Positions 42,434 through 49,767 of a DNA stretch of 64,000 nucleotides are shown in pieces. Origin of the DNA: JBCBKL01 sp963922565 (lineage in GTDB: Bacteria; Pseudomonadota; Alphaproteobacteria; Rhodobacterales; Rhodobacteraceae); assembly GCA_963922565.1 (NCBI GenBank), contig CAWUIQ010000008.1, forward strand, positions 39,587 through 103,586, given 5' to 3'. Position 1 is the first letter of the stretch. Each line of letters starts with the position of its first letter. The notes below the pieces were generated by a model that saw only the letters and a list, made by a program, of their open reading frames with translations, made no database searches and was not told the DNA's origin. The position numbers were made by a program, and so were the translations under genes.

Positions 42434-43951
42434 ATGCCTCATTCACTCTCGTCCGGCCGACGGGCTGGCACCGGTATTATTGCCGCTTCATTCTTACTCG
42501 CCGCACCGGCTCTGGCACTCGAGCCAACGCCCGAGCAGCCAACCGACACGCCGCCCGCTGTAACGGATGCACCAGTTCAGGCACCAACGCGGATCATCGT
42601 GAAGTTTGTCGAAAACGCGGAAGGGCGGGTACAGAACCTGACCGCGGCCATCCAGTCGGCCGAAACACTATCCGAACAGATCGGGGTGTCGCTAACGCAT
42701 GTCCGCACACTTTCGGACGGCGCGCAGCTTGTCGAACTGGCCGAAGTCGAAGGGCTGACGGCGGGCATCGTCGCCCAGACGCTCGAGCAGGCCGTCGCGG
42801 ATCTCAATGCCAACCCGGATGTCGAATATGCTGAACCCGATGCGATCATGACGATTGAACAGGCGGTGAACGACCCGCTTTTCGGTCAGCAGTGGCATTA
42901 CGAAAACACAGCCGCAGCGATCAGCCTCCCACAGGGCTGGGATAACGCGGATGGGTCAGGCGCCGTGGTCGCGGTTCTTGATACGGGTCACCGGCCCCAC
43001 CCGGACCTCGCGGCAAACCTGCTGCCCGGCTATGACTTCATCACCAACGTGACGGTAGCCAATGACGGCAACGGGCGGGATTCGAACCCCGAGGATCCCG
43101 GCGATTGGGTGACAAATGCCGAAACCTGGTGTCCAAACCGGCCCCGCGATTCCAGCTGGCACGGAACGCATGTCGCGGGCACGATCGCGGCGGTGACCAA
43201 CAACGCCACCGGCGTTGCCGGCGTGGCGCGGGGCGCGCGCATCGTTCCGGTTCGCGTGCTGGGCAAGTGCGGCGGTAGCCTGTCGGACATCGTGGATGCG
43301 ATCCGCTGGTCTGCTGGCCTCTCTGTTCCAGGCGCACCGACCAACGCGCATCCCGCTGATGTCATCAACATGAGCCTCGGCGGCGGCGGCGCGTGCGGCC
43401 CATCCTACCAGGACGCCATTGACGATGCCATTGCAGAGGGTGTGACGGTCGTGGTCGCAGCCGGGAATTCGAACGCGGATGCGTCGAACTACCGGCCGGC
43501 CAGCTGCCAGGGTGTGATCACTGTCGCCGCGACCAAGGATGATGGCGGCCGGGCCTATTACTCGAACTTCGGCTCTGCCGTCGAGATTGCGGCGCCTGGT
43601 GGTGAAACCTTCCAACAGGCCAGCCGCGGAGTCCTTTCGACGCTCAACAGCGGGCTGCAAGGCCCCGCCAATGACAATTACGCCTTTTACCAAGGCACCA
43701 GCATGGCCGCACCGCATGTCGCGGGCGTGGCCGCGCTGCTTTATGACCTCGACCCGAACATCACACCCGCGACGGTATCGACCGTGCTGCAGAATACGGC
43801 CAAGCCGTTTCCAACTGTCACGACGCGGCAATGTTCGACCACGAATTGCGGTGCCGGTATTGTGGATGCCGGCGCAGCAACGGCGGCAATTACGCCGCCA
43901 TCCTCTCAGTCGGCCTCGATCCCATGGGTCAAGATCCTGCTGAAAAACTGA
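42434..43951 (+). CDS. Secreted S8 family serine protease (subtilase)
   Basis: 505 aa. Sec signal peptide 1-29 (LLAAPALA), inhibitor-like propeptide about 50-140 (RIIVKFVENAEG), then the subtilisin domain with Asp183 (VAVLDTG), His243 (SWHGTHVAGT), oxyanion Asn345 (AAGN) and Ser423 (GTSMAAPHVAG). Six cysteines (233, 279, 321, 358, 467, 472) can form disulfides, as in extracellular basic proteases of the Dichelobacter/Xanthomonas type. There is no large C-terminal domain. GGAGGG lies before the ATG. A small secreted protein gene follows after 41 bp and shares a terminator. Confidence 0.92.
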   Translation: MPHSLSSGRRAGTGIIAASFLLAAPALALEPTPEQPTDTPPAVTDAPVQAPTRIIVKFVENAEGRVQNLTAAIQSAETLSEQIGVSLTHVRTLSDGAQLVELAEVEGLTAGIVAQTLEQAVADLNANPDVEYAEPDAIMTIEQAVNDPLFGQQWHYENTAAAISLPQGWDNADGSGAVVAVLDTGHRPHPDLAANLLPGYDFITNVTVANDGNGRDSNPEDPGDWVTNAETWCPNRPRDSSWHGTHVAGTIAAVTNNATGVAGVARGARIVPVRVLGKCGGSLSDIVDAIRWSAGLSVPGAPTNAHPADVINMSLGGGGACGPSYQDAIDDAIAEGVTVVVAAGNSNADASNYRPASCQGVITVAATKDDGGRAYYSNFGSAVEIAAPGGETFQQASRGVLSTLNSGLQGPANDNYAFYQGTSMAAPHVAGVAALLYDLDPNITPATVSTVLQNTAKPFPTVTTRQCSTTNCGAGIVDAGAATAAITPPSSQSASIPWVKILLKN

Positions 43952-43992
43952 AGCCAAACATTTTGATTACAAATTCATTTACAGGAGTTCCT

Positions 43993-44373
43993 ATGTCCTA
44001 TTTTGCCAAATCTCTGACTCTGGCCGCTTTCGTGTCAGCCTTTGCTCTGCCCGCGTTGGCACAGGAAACCGATGCGGGTCTCGCCCAGGCGCTGCAGGGC
44101 GCTGACGGTTCCGACAGCTCTATCGCCGCTGTGACGGGTTGGAACGTCTGTTCCGTCGTGCGCACAGGTGCCGGTTGGGGCAATCACTACGTCGCACTGA
44201 CCTGCCCGAACGGCCCTTTCGTTAACAAGTGGCACATTCTGAGCGCAGCACAGAAGGACCAGATGCTCGCGACGGCCCTGGCGGCCGCGACGTCCGACAA
44301 TGACGTTCAGGTCTACATCGGTGGTCCGGTTTCGGGCTATAACGAGATCCGCGCGATCTATCTGCAAAAGTAA
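43993..44373 (+). CDS. Small secreted protein, SubB (subtilase cytotoxin B)-like pattern
   Basis: 126 aa with a Sec leader (1-23, LPALA then QE). The mature part has a possible disulfide Cys53-Cys71, a strand-turn-strand around NHYVALTC, a helix AAQKDQMLATALAAA and a strand VQVYIGG. The order Cys, strand, Cys, Trp, helix, GQ/D-V-x-V-Y strand recalls SubB/PltB B subunits of AB5 toxins. The neighbouring subtilase makes this attractive. Similarity is judged by eye and is distant; it may instead be a protease partner or an unrelated small fold. GGAG precedes the ATG. Confidence 0.5.
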   Translation: MSYFAKSLTLAAFVSAFALPALAQETDAGLAQALQGADGSDSSIAAVTGWNVCSVVRTGAGWGNHYVALTCPNGPFVNKWHILSAAQKDQMLATALAAATSDNDVQVYIGGPVSGYNEIRAIYLQK

Positions 44374-44395
44374 ATCATAGCCTCCGGTTATGACG

Positions 44396-44426
44396 ATGCA
44401 CCGCCCCGGCCCCCGGGGCGGTGCAT
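44396..44426 (+). terminator. Strong stem-loop ending the protease operon
   Basis: ATGCACCGCCCCGG pairs perfectly with CCGGGGCGGTGCAT across a 3-nt loop, 22 bp after the small-protein stop. It is followed by TTGGGTT rather than a clean T-run, but a 14-bp G+C-rich stem here is very likely a transcript end. Confidence 0.65.
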
Positions 44427-44440
44427 TTGGGTTAAAGCGG

Positions 44441-44468
44441 TTGACTCGGGCGGGCAGGGCGATAAAAG
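44441..44468 (+). promoter_or_regulatory. Predicted rpmG promoter
   Basis: TTGACT (44441-44446), a 16-bp spacer and TAAAAG (44463-44468), about 50 bp upstream of the rpmG start and just after the terminator of the protease operon. Confidence 0.45.
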
Positions 44469-44519
44469 GCAGCTTCCAAAGAATTCCAGCGCCGGCTCGG
44501 CGCTCCGAGGAGACGCGAT

Positions 44520-44687
44520 ATGGCGAAGCCAACCACAATCAAAATCCGCCTGAACTCGACCGCAGGCACCGGCCACTTCTACGTGACCAAGAAAAACGCC
44601 CGCACCATGACCGAAAAGATGGTGGTGCGGAAATATGATCCGGTCGCGCGCAAGCACGTGGAATACAAGGAAGGCAAGATCAAGTAA
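44520..44687 (+). CDS. rpmG: 50S ribosomal protein L33
   Basis: 55 aa. The translation MAKPTTIKIRLNSTAGTGHF continuing to KHVEYKEGKIK is the standard L33 sequence without the zinc-binding cysteines (C-minus type). A GAGG site precedes the ATG and a clear Rho-independent terminator follows. It stands alone between the protease operon and the kinase-like gene. Confidence 0.96.
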   Translation: MAKPTTIKIRLNSTAGTGHFYVTKKNARTMTEKMVVRKYDPVARKHVEYKEGKIK

Positions 44688-44713
44688 GATCAAACCTCAC
44701 TTCGAATTTCCCG

Positions 44714-44741
44714 AACCGCGCCAATCCCGGCGCGGTTTTTT
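44714..44741 (+). terminator. Rho-independent terminator of rpmG
   Basis: AACCGCGCC and GGCGCGGTT form a 9-bp stem with a 6-nt loop, followed by a run of T (44736-44741). It lies 27 bp after the rpmG stop and 20 bp before the next start codon. Confidence 0.88.
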
Positions 44742-44760
44742 GCATTTTGGGGATGGGATC

Positions 44761-45276
44761 ATGCAAAGGGTCATGATTGTTGGCGGGCCCGGTTCAGGCA
44801 AAAGCACCCTCGCGCGGATGTTGGGCGCGCGGACAGGGCTGCCCGTGCATCACATGGACCACATCCACTGGATGCCGGGTTGGCAGCAACGCCCACGAGA
44901 GGTTCGAAGGGTCATGGCAACCGAGATCGAGAATTCGGACAGTTGGATTTTCGAGGGCGGCTTTTCAACGACCTATGATCACCGGGCTTCCCGCGCCGAT
45001 ACGCTGATCTGGCTGGATCTGCCGGTGGGCTTGCGGCTCTGGCGGGTGACCAAGCGGGCTGTGCAGCATTGGGGCAAGAGGCGGCCCGACATGGCACCGG
45101 GCTGTGTGGAGGGTTTGCACGGTGAAAACTTGGAGTTCTACCACTATATCTGGCGGACCCGCCACAGCCACCGCCGCCGCCTACAGACCCTGATCGACGG
45201 GTATCCGCACCTTTCGGTCCATCATCTGCGCTCGCCCCAGGCTGTGGATCAGTATCTGAAAGAGGTGGCGCAATGA
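44761..45276 (+). CDS. P-loop kinase-like ATPase (adenylate-kinase-like/FlaR type)
   Basis: 171 aa. Start at 44761 (MQRVMIVGGPGSGKST) directly gives the Walker A motif at 8-15 (GGPGSGKS); the open frame extends back through rpmG but is not native. Further features are HHMDHIHWMPGW and the basic end RRRLQTLID. Such small nucleotide-kinase-like proteins are often called DNA topology modulation FlaR-related proteins; the true substrate is unknown. It overlaps the GNAT gene by 4 bp. Confidence 0.75.
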   Translation: MQRVMIVGGPGSGKSTLARMLGARTGLPVHHMDHIHWMPGWQQRPREVRRVMATEIENSDSWIFEGGFSTTYDHRASRADTLIWLDLPVGLRLWRVTKRAVQHWGKRRPDMAPGCVEGLHGENLEFYHYIWRTRHSHRRRLQTLIDGYPHLSVHHLRSPQAVDQYLKEVAQ

Positions 45277-45755
45277 CCTTGATTGTTCGACCCTCGACAA
45301 AGGCGGATATGGCGGCTGTGGACGTCCTGCTGGCGCGGACATACCCCAAGCTGCTCAAGGCGGATTACCCCCCTTCGGTTCTTGTGACGGCGCTGCCGAT
45401 CATCAGCCGGGCACGGCCAGAGCTGTTGGTCTGCGGGACCTACTATGTCGCCGACGAGAATGGCGAGGTGATCGGTGCGGGTGGCTGGACCCGTGATCGC
45501 AAGGATCGGCGGCTGGGCCATATCCGCCACGTCGTAACCGATGACCGGCATCTGCGGCGCGGGATAGGACGGGCGATCATGGAGCACTCGTTTGACGTGG
45601 CACGTGCCTCGGGCGTCACGCAGATGGAGTGTTGGGCGACCCGTACGGCAGAACGGTTCTATCAGTCAGTCGGGTTCGAAACGATCGGACCCATGAATGT
45701 CGACCTTGCCGGAGGGATCTCGTTCCCCTCGATCCGGATGACAAAGTTGCTTTGA
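45273..45755 (+). CDS. GNAT family N-acetyltransferase
   Basis: 160 aa. Acetyl-CoA-binding segment RHVVTDDRHLRRGIGRAIMEHS (Q/RxxGxG/A as RRGIGRA near residue 92) and the C-terminal AERFYQSVGFETIGP hallmark. It starts within the stop of the kinase-like gene (ATGA). The substrate amine is not predictable. Confidence 0.85.
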   Translation: MTLIVRPSTKADMAAVDVLLARTYPKLLKADYPPSVLVTALPIISRARPELLVCGTYYVADENGEVIGAGGWTRDRKDRRLGHIRHVVTDDRHLRRGIGRAIMEHSFDVARASGVTQMECWATRTAERFYQSVGFETIGPMNVDLAGGISFPSIRMTKLL

Positions 45756-45905
45756 CGCAACGGAAGACCGCTAACCTTAATTGATTGTTAACCGCGTCCG
45801 CGCTACTCGCCGGGGATGCCGCGCTCACGGGCGTTGGCTGGTGTAACGGTCTGCCAAAAAATCCCTCCAAAGGACGCGGATCGCAGTGGAAGGTTGGTAC
45901 GAAAA

Positions 45906-45930
45906 GGGCCGGTCGCAAGACCGGCCCGGT
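45906..45930. terminator. Bidirectional terminator with GCAA tetraloop
   Basis: GGGCCGGTC and GACCGGCCC pair perfectly around a GCAA loop. On the plus strand GGTTTGTTT follows; on the minus strand the stem is followed by TTTTC. It lies between the convergent GNAT and Bax inhibitor-1 genes and can serve both. The remaining bases of the 200-bp gap show nothing else. Confidence 0.8.
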
Positions 45931-45955
45931 TTGTTTCAGAAGGCTGTTTTGCCGT

Positions 45956-46732
45956 CTATTCCTGCTGTCCAAGGAACATGAGCAGGAACTGGAACATGTT
46001 CAGGAAGCTGATGTAGAGGCTCAGCGCGCCGTCAAAGGCCGCCTTGTCCAGCCATTCCTGATCACCATGTGCGGCGTGAGCCACGTAGGTGTTCTTGATA
46101 TCCTGCGTGTAGAATGCGGTCAGACCGGCAAAGATCAGGATGCCGATGGCCGAAATGGCCAGCATCATCGGTCCGGACTGCAGGAACAGGTTGATGATCA
46201 TAGCGACCAGCAGGCCGATCACACCCATGATCAGGAATGTGCCCATCCCGCTCAGGTCTTTTTTGGTGGTGTAGCCCCAGAGGCTCAGACCGGCGAACGC
46301 GATCGCTGTAACCAGGAAGGTCTGCGTGATCGAGAACGGTGTGAACACCAGGAAGATCGAGCTCATCGACACGCCCATCACGGCCGCGAAGATGAAAAAG
46401 CCCGTTTGCACGGCCGCGGCTGATCCACGGCTCATGAGCGCGCCCCAGCCGAAGAAGAGGAAGGCCAGCGGTGCGAACATCACAACCCAGCGAAGGGGTG
46501 ATGCATAAAGCGCGGTGCCAAGACCCGTCAGGTACTGACCTTCACGCAGCGCATACGCTGTCGGCTCGCTTGTGACGGCAAGACCGGCAATCGCCCATGC
46601 GGCAAGCGCCGTGATCAGCATGCCCACGGACATCGTGCCGTAGACTTTGTTCATGTGGGCGCGCAGCCCTGCATCGATTTGGGCGGCGCGCGCTCCGGCG
46701 GCAGTTTGCCGGATCGTTTTCACGTCAGCCAT
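45956..46732 (-). CDS. Bax inhibitor-1/YccA family membrane protein
   Basis: 258 aa with about seven hydrophobic helices and the UPF0005 signature region (FTPFSITQTFLVTAIAFAGLSLWGYTTKKDL). I start it at 46732 (MADVKTIRQTAAG) where family similarity begins and AGG lies upstream. Bacterial members act as calcium-leak channels or modulators of membrane protease FtsH; the role here is not shown. Confidence 0.9.
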   Translation of the reverse strand: MADVKTIRQTAAGARAAQIDAGLRAHMNKVYGTMSVGMLITALAAWAIAGLAVTSEPTAYALREGQYLTGLGTALYASPLRWVVMFAPLAFLFFGWGALMSRGSAAAVQTGFFIFAAVMGVSMSSIFLVFTPFSITQTFLVTAIAFAGLSLWGYTTKKDLSGMGTFLIMGVIGLLVAMIINLFLQSGPMMLAISAIGILIFAGLTAFYTQDIKNTYVAHAAHGDQEWLDKAAFDGALSLYISFLNMFQFLLMFLGQQE

Positions 46733-46886
46733 TAAGACCTCCAACTGAATTGTCCCTCGCACAGGAAGATACCTGCACGTTCCATCGGAATATCGGCCCC
46801 AGCATCAAACGTTTCAAGGCTTTTCAAGGGCAGGGCGCGGTCAAATCGCCGCAAATCCGATGGTTTCGGTTGGAAAGACTGTTTCC

Positions 46887-47093
46887 TTACACGCGCCAGT
46901 TGGCCGGAACGTCCCAAATCGGGCGTTTTGCCTCTTTTTCAGCCGCCTCGCGATCAAGGCCAATATCGCGCAGCGCCGCCGCATCCAGACGATCAAGAGC
47001 GCGGCGGGACCGCCAAAGCGTTAAAATAGACAGCAGGGAGGGGCGGGAAGCGCGGCGCCGGAAACCAGCGCTCGACAGGTCTGTATGTGCCAT
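46887..47093 (-). CDS. DUF1127 small basic protein
   Basis: 68 aa. The C-terminal half LWRSRRALDRLDAAALRDIGLDREAA is the DUF1127 motif (L-x-L-D-x-x-x-L-x-D-I-G). Short arginine-rich DUF1127 proteins of alphaproteobacteria have been tied to RNA binding and to phosphate and stress responses. The gene is divergent from a LysR regulator across a 124-bp gap that holds a LysR-type box. Confidence 0.85.
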   Translation of the reverse strand: MAHTDLSSAGFRRRASRPSLLSILTLWRSRRALDRLDAAALRDIGLDREAAEKEAKRPIWDVPANWRV

Positions 47094-47133
47094 GTGTTTT
47101 CCTAACGTTTGCCAAATGGTTTATCGGGTTTGC

Positions 47134-47148
47134 ATCAACATGCTTGAT
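47134..47148. promoter_or_regulatory. Candidate LysR binding box
   Basis: ATCAACATGCTTGAT is a symmetric T-N11-A type site with 5-bp arms, located 40 bp upstream of the DUF1127 start and 69 bp upstream of the LysR start, where a shared divergent operator would be expected. Confidence 0.5.
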
Positions 47149-47217
47149 ATATATGGATGAGCGTGGCACATTCTTGAAACGAATGTTTGTGGTCATATCA
47201 ATCAAGGAACGTGATGC

Positions 47218-48093
47218 ATGCGAAATCTCGACGTCACCACCCTTCGATCCTTTGTCGCGGTCGCTGAAAATGGCGGTGTGACCCGGGCCGCCGGGTTTCT
47301 CCATCTGACGCAATCCGCGGTCTCGATGCAGTTGAAACGCCTCGAAAACCTTTTGGGCGTCGATCTCTTCGACCGGTCGGGCCGTGGCATCTCGCTCACC
47401 GCACAGGGCGAACAGCTGCTGGTCTATGCGCGCCGCATGGTCGCCTTGAATGACGAAGTGGTGACCCGTCTGACCGACAAGGCCTACGAGGGGGAAATCA
47501 CGCTCGGCGTGCCGCACGATATTATCTATCCAGCCATTCCGCGCGTCCTCAAACAGTTCCACTCGGCCTATCCAAGGGTAAAGGTGCGACTGATCTCGTC
47601 CTACACAAGCGATCTGAAAGACCAGTTTGGCCGGGGCGATTGCGAGATGATCCTGACGACCGAGGCCACGGTCAGCGCCGATGCCGAGCAGCTGTGCGAA
47701 ATGCCCTTGCGTTGGATGGGCGCGCCGGGCGGGACGGCATGGCGCCAGCGGCCGCTGCGTATCGCATTCAGTGGCCACTGCAGTTTCCGACCACTGGCGA
47801 TCGATCGGCTTGATGCGGCCCAGGTGCCCTGGGAGCTGGTCGTGGACACCGAAAGCGACCGGGCAATCGAGGCGACGGTCAGCGCGGATATGGCGATTTG
47901 CGCCATGATCGAGGGCACCGAGCCGCCGCAAGTCACGCTCATTGACCACGGGGGCGCGCTGCCTGATTTGCCGCCGCAACGGATCAATTTTTACAGCGCC
48001 AAGGGGCTGAAAGGTGAGATTCACGATTCCCTTGCAGACCTGTTGCGCCGCGCTTTTGCCGTCAGTGAAGGGGTTAACCTGCGGATTGCATAG
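47218..48093 (+). CDS. LysR family transcriptional regulator
   Basis: 291 aa. N-terminal winged helix-turn-helix (residues 4-60: LRSFVAVAENGGVTRAAGFLHLTQSAVSMQLKRLE, quoted in parts) and a C-terminal effector domain from about 90. The divergent DUF1127 gene and the LysR box between them suggest local control plus autoregulation. The effector is unknown. Confidence 0.88.
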   Translation: MRNLDVTTLRSFVAVAENGGVTRAAGFLHLTQSAVSMQLKRLENLLGVDLFDRSGRGISLTAQGEQLLVYARRMVALNDEVVTRLTDKAYEGEITLGVPHDIIYPAIPRVLKQFHSAYPRVKVRLISSYTSDLKDQFGRGDCEMILTTEATVSADAEQLCEMPLRWMGAPGGTAWRQRPLRIAFSGHCSFRPLAIDRLDAAQVPWELVVDTESDRAIEATVSADMAICAMIEGTEPPQVTLIDHGGALPDLPPQRINFYSAKGLKGEIHDSLADLLRRAFAVSEGVNLRIA

Positions 48094-48548
48094 GCGAATT
48101 TCCGCCCTTCGCATCGCCTGTCGCAGAATCTTCGAGACGACTCGGGGCGTAACCTGTGTCAGCGGTCGATCAATTTGCGGAGCGCTTTTGCCGGTGCGAG
48201 TGGTGGTCAGTGTTCTTGAGTCGCTAGAGCTCGGAGAGCTTTCAAATCCTTGATAGCAACGGGTTTTTACAATCTATGGTTGCTATTCGCCAGCGGCTGT
48301 CGCTTTCAAGTGTTACCGCGATCTGGGCAGCGTTAACACTTGGTTAAATCCCAGATTGTAACCTCACGATACCGTTTCAAGCATTTGATGTGTTAGCTTC
48401 GTTGATTATCGTTTGTGGATTTTGTATCGAATGACAGCATAGACGATAAGAATGGTGTCTTCCGATCAAAAAAAACCACTCCGGACCAGGACCATTGAAG
48501 AAAAGTCGTGAGCGGTCGGTCGAAGATTCAGGAATGTAAGGACTGTTT
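48094..48548. other. 455-bp gene-free region with interlocked inverted repeats
   Basis: No open frame with coding character was found. It is richer in A+T than its neighbours. It holds ATAGCAAC/GTTGCTAT (48253-48286, 18-nt spacer) and two crossed inverted repeats at 48307-48356. An A-run (8 A) lies near 48468. It probably contains the promoter of the XRE gene and perhaps a structured leader or small RNA. Confidence 0.55.
48307..48356 (+). promoter_or_regulatory. Possible H-type pseudoknot or alternative stems
   Basis: CAAGTGTTA (48307-48315) pairs with TAACACTTG (48334-48342), and ATCTGGG (48321-48327) pairs with CCCAGAT (48350-48356). The arms are interleaved (A-B-A'-B'), with linkers of 5, 6 and 7 nt, which suits a pseudoknot or two mutually exclusive hairpins. 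Whether it is transcribed is unknown. Confidence 0.4.
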
Positions 48549-48926
48549 ATGCCTCATGTTGTCGATGTTCATGTCGGAAAGCGCATTCGCCAGCGCCGCT
48601 GGCTGATTGGTATGACCCAGCAAAAGCTGGCAGAGTTGGTCGGGATCAAATTTCAGCAAATTCAAAAATACGAAACGGGCGCAAATCGCGTTAGCGCATC
48701 CCGCCTTTGGGACATTGCCGAAGCAATGGGTGTTCCAATTTCGTTTTTCTTCGAAGGTCTCAAAAGCAAGCATGAAAGCGGAATTGATAGCATCGATAAA
48801 CTGATGCCCGCCGACTTGCTGAGCGACAAAGAGGCAATGGATCTGGTTCGGTCTTATTATTCGATCCCGGAAAATCAGCGCCGCCGTCTTTTCGAACTGG
48901 CGCGCGTTCTCAGCGACGTGGCCTGA
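48549..48926 (+). CDS. XRE family helix-turn-helix regulator
   Basis: 125 aa. The Cro/C1-type HTH lies at about 10-65 (GKRIRQRRWLIGMTQQKLAE, then IKFQQIQKYETGANRVSASRL). The C-terminal half (about 75-125) has no known sensor domain. Single-copy XRE proteins of this type are common in alphaproteobacteria. It follows the long gene-free stretch and its base composition is slightly less G+C-rich than its neighbours. Confidence 0.85.
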   Translation: MPHVVDVHVGKRIRQRRWLIGMTQQKLAELVGIKFQQIQKYETGANRVSASRLWDIAEAMGVPISFFFEGLKSKHESGIDSIDKLMPADLLSDKEAMDLVRSYYSIPENQRRRLFELARVLSDVA

Positions 48927-48972
48927 GCCGGCCTGACTTGATCACCCGGCCCGCATCTGGCAGGGCCGATAT

Positions 48973-49767
48973 ATGACTGTTGATCACGACGACCTGATCC
49001 GCGTGGCCGAAGCGCTGGCAGACGCCGCGCGCGCGGCAATTCTGCCCTATTTTCGTGCAGGCGGCCTGACCGTCGACAACAAGCACGCCCAAGGTTTTGA
49101 CCCGGTAACCGAAGCAGACCGCGCCGCCGAACGGGCCATGCGGTCGATCCTTGCGACCGAACGGCCGGACGACGCAATTCTTGGAGAGGAATTCGGGCAC
49201 GAGCCCGGCACCAGCGGGCTGACATGGGTTCTGGATCCGATCGACGGCACCCGCGCCTTTATCGCCGGCACGCCGACCTGGGGGGTGCTGATCGCGGTGT
49301 CGGACGAAACGGGCCCCATTCTTGGCGTGATCGATCAGCCATACATCCGCGAACGGTTCATCGGCGCGGGCGGGGTTGCGCATCTTTCGGGTCCACAGGG
49401 GCGAACCGCGCTAAAGGCCCGTCCGACGCAAGGACTGGATGAGGCGATCCTGTTTACCACCTTCCCCGAAGTTGGCACCGCGCAGGAGCGTGCCGGGTTC
49501 GAGGCCGTCGCGGCCCGAACGCGCCTCGTCCGCTACGGGATGGATTGCTATGCCTACGCCCTCGTCGCCGCAGGGCAGGTTGATCTTGTGATCGAAGCGG
49601 GTCTTGCCGCCTACGACATTCAGGCCCCCATTGCGCTCATCGAAGCCGCGGGTGGGGTGGTCACCGACTGGACAGGCGCGCCGGTGCATGAGGGCGGCCG
49701 GGCTCTGGCCGCCGCCAACCCGGCGCTGCATGCAGAAGCGCTGGGCCTGTTGCGCCCCTTCGCATGA
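48973..49767 (+). CDS. hisN: Histidinol-phosphatase, inositol monophosphatase type
   Basis: 264 aa. Metal-binding motifs of the IMPase superfamily: LGEEFGHE near residue 75, DPIDGTRAFIAGTPTWG near 89-105 and AYDIQAPIALIEAAGG near 215. The RAFI/TPTWG wording is closer to HisN-type histidinol-phosphatases than to inositol monophosphatases. It overlaps the deaminase gene downstream by 4 bp. An inositol or other sugar phosphatase function cannot be excluded. Confidence 0.8.
   Translation: MTVDHDDLIRVAEALADAARAAILPYFRAGGLTVDNKHAQGFDPVTEADRAAERAMRSILATERPDDAILGEEFGHEPGTSGLTWVLDPIDGTRAFIAGTPTWGVLIAVSDETGPILGVIDQPYIRERFIGAGGVAHLSGPQGRTALKARPTQGLDEAILFTTFPEVGTAQERAGFEAVAARTRLVRYGMDCYAYALVAAGQVDLVIEAGLAAYDIQAPIALIEAAGGVVTDWTGAPVHEGGRALAAANPALHAEALGLLRPFA

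Noticed and set aside
44387..44440. Small gene in the gap between the protease operon and rpmG
   Set aside because: The gap is occupied by a terminator stem and a promoter; no start with a ribosome-binding site was found.
48094..48548. Horizontally acquired island around the XRE regulator
   Set aside because: The gap is more A+T-rich, but there is no integrase, tRNA target or flanking repeat, and the neighbours on both sides look native.
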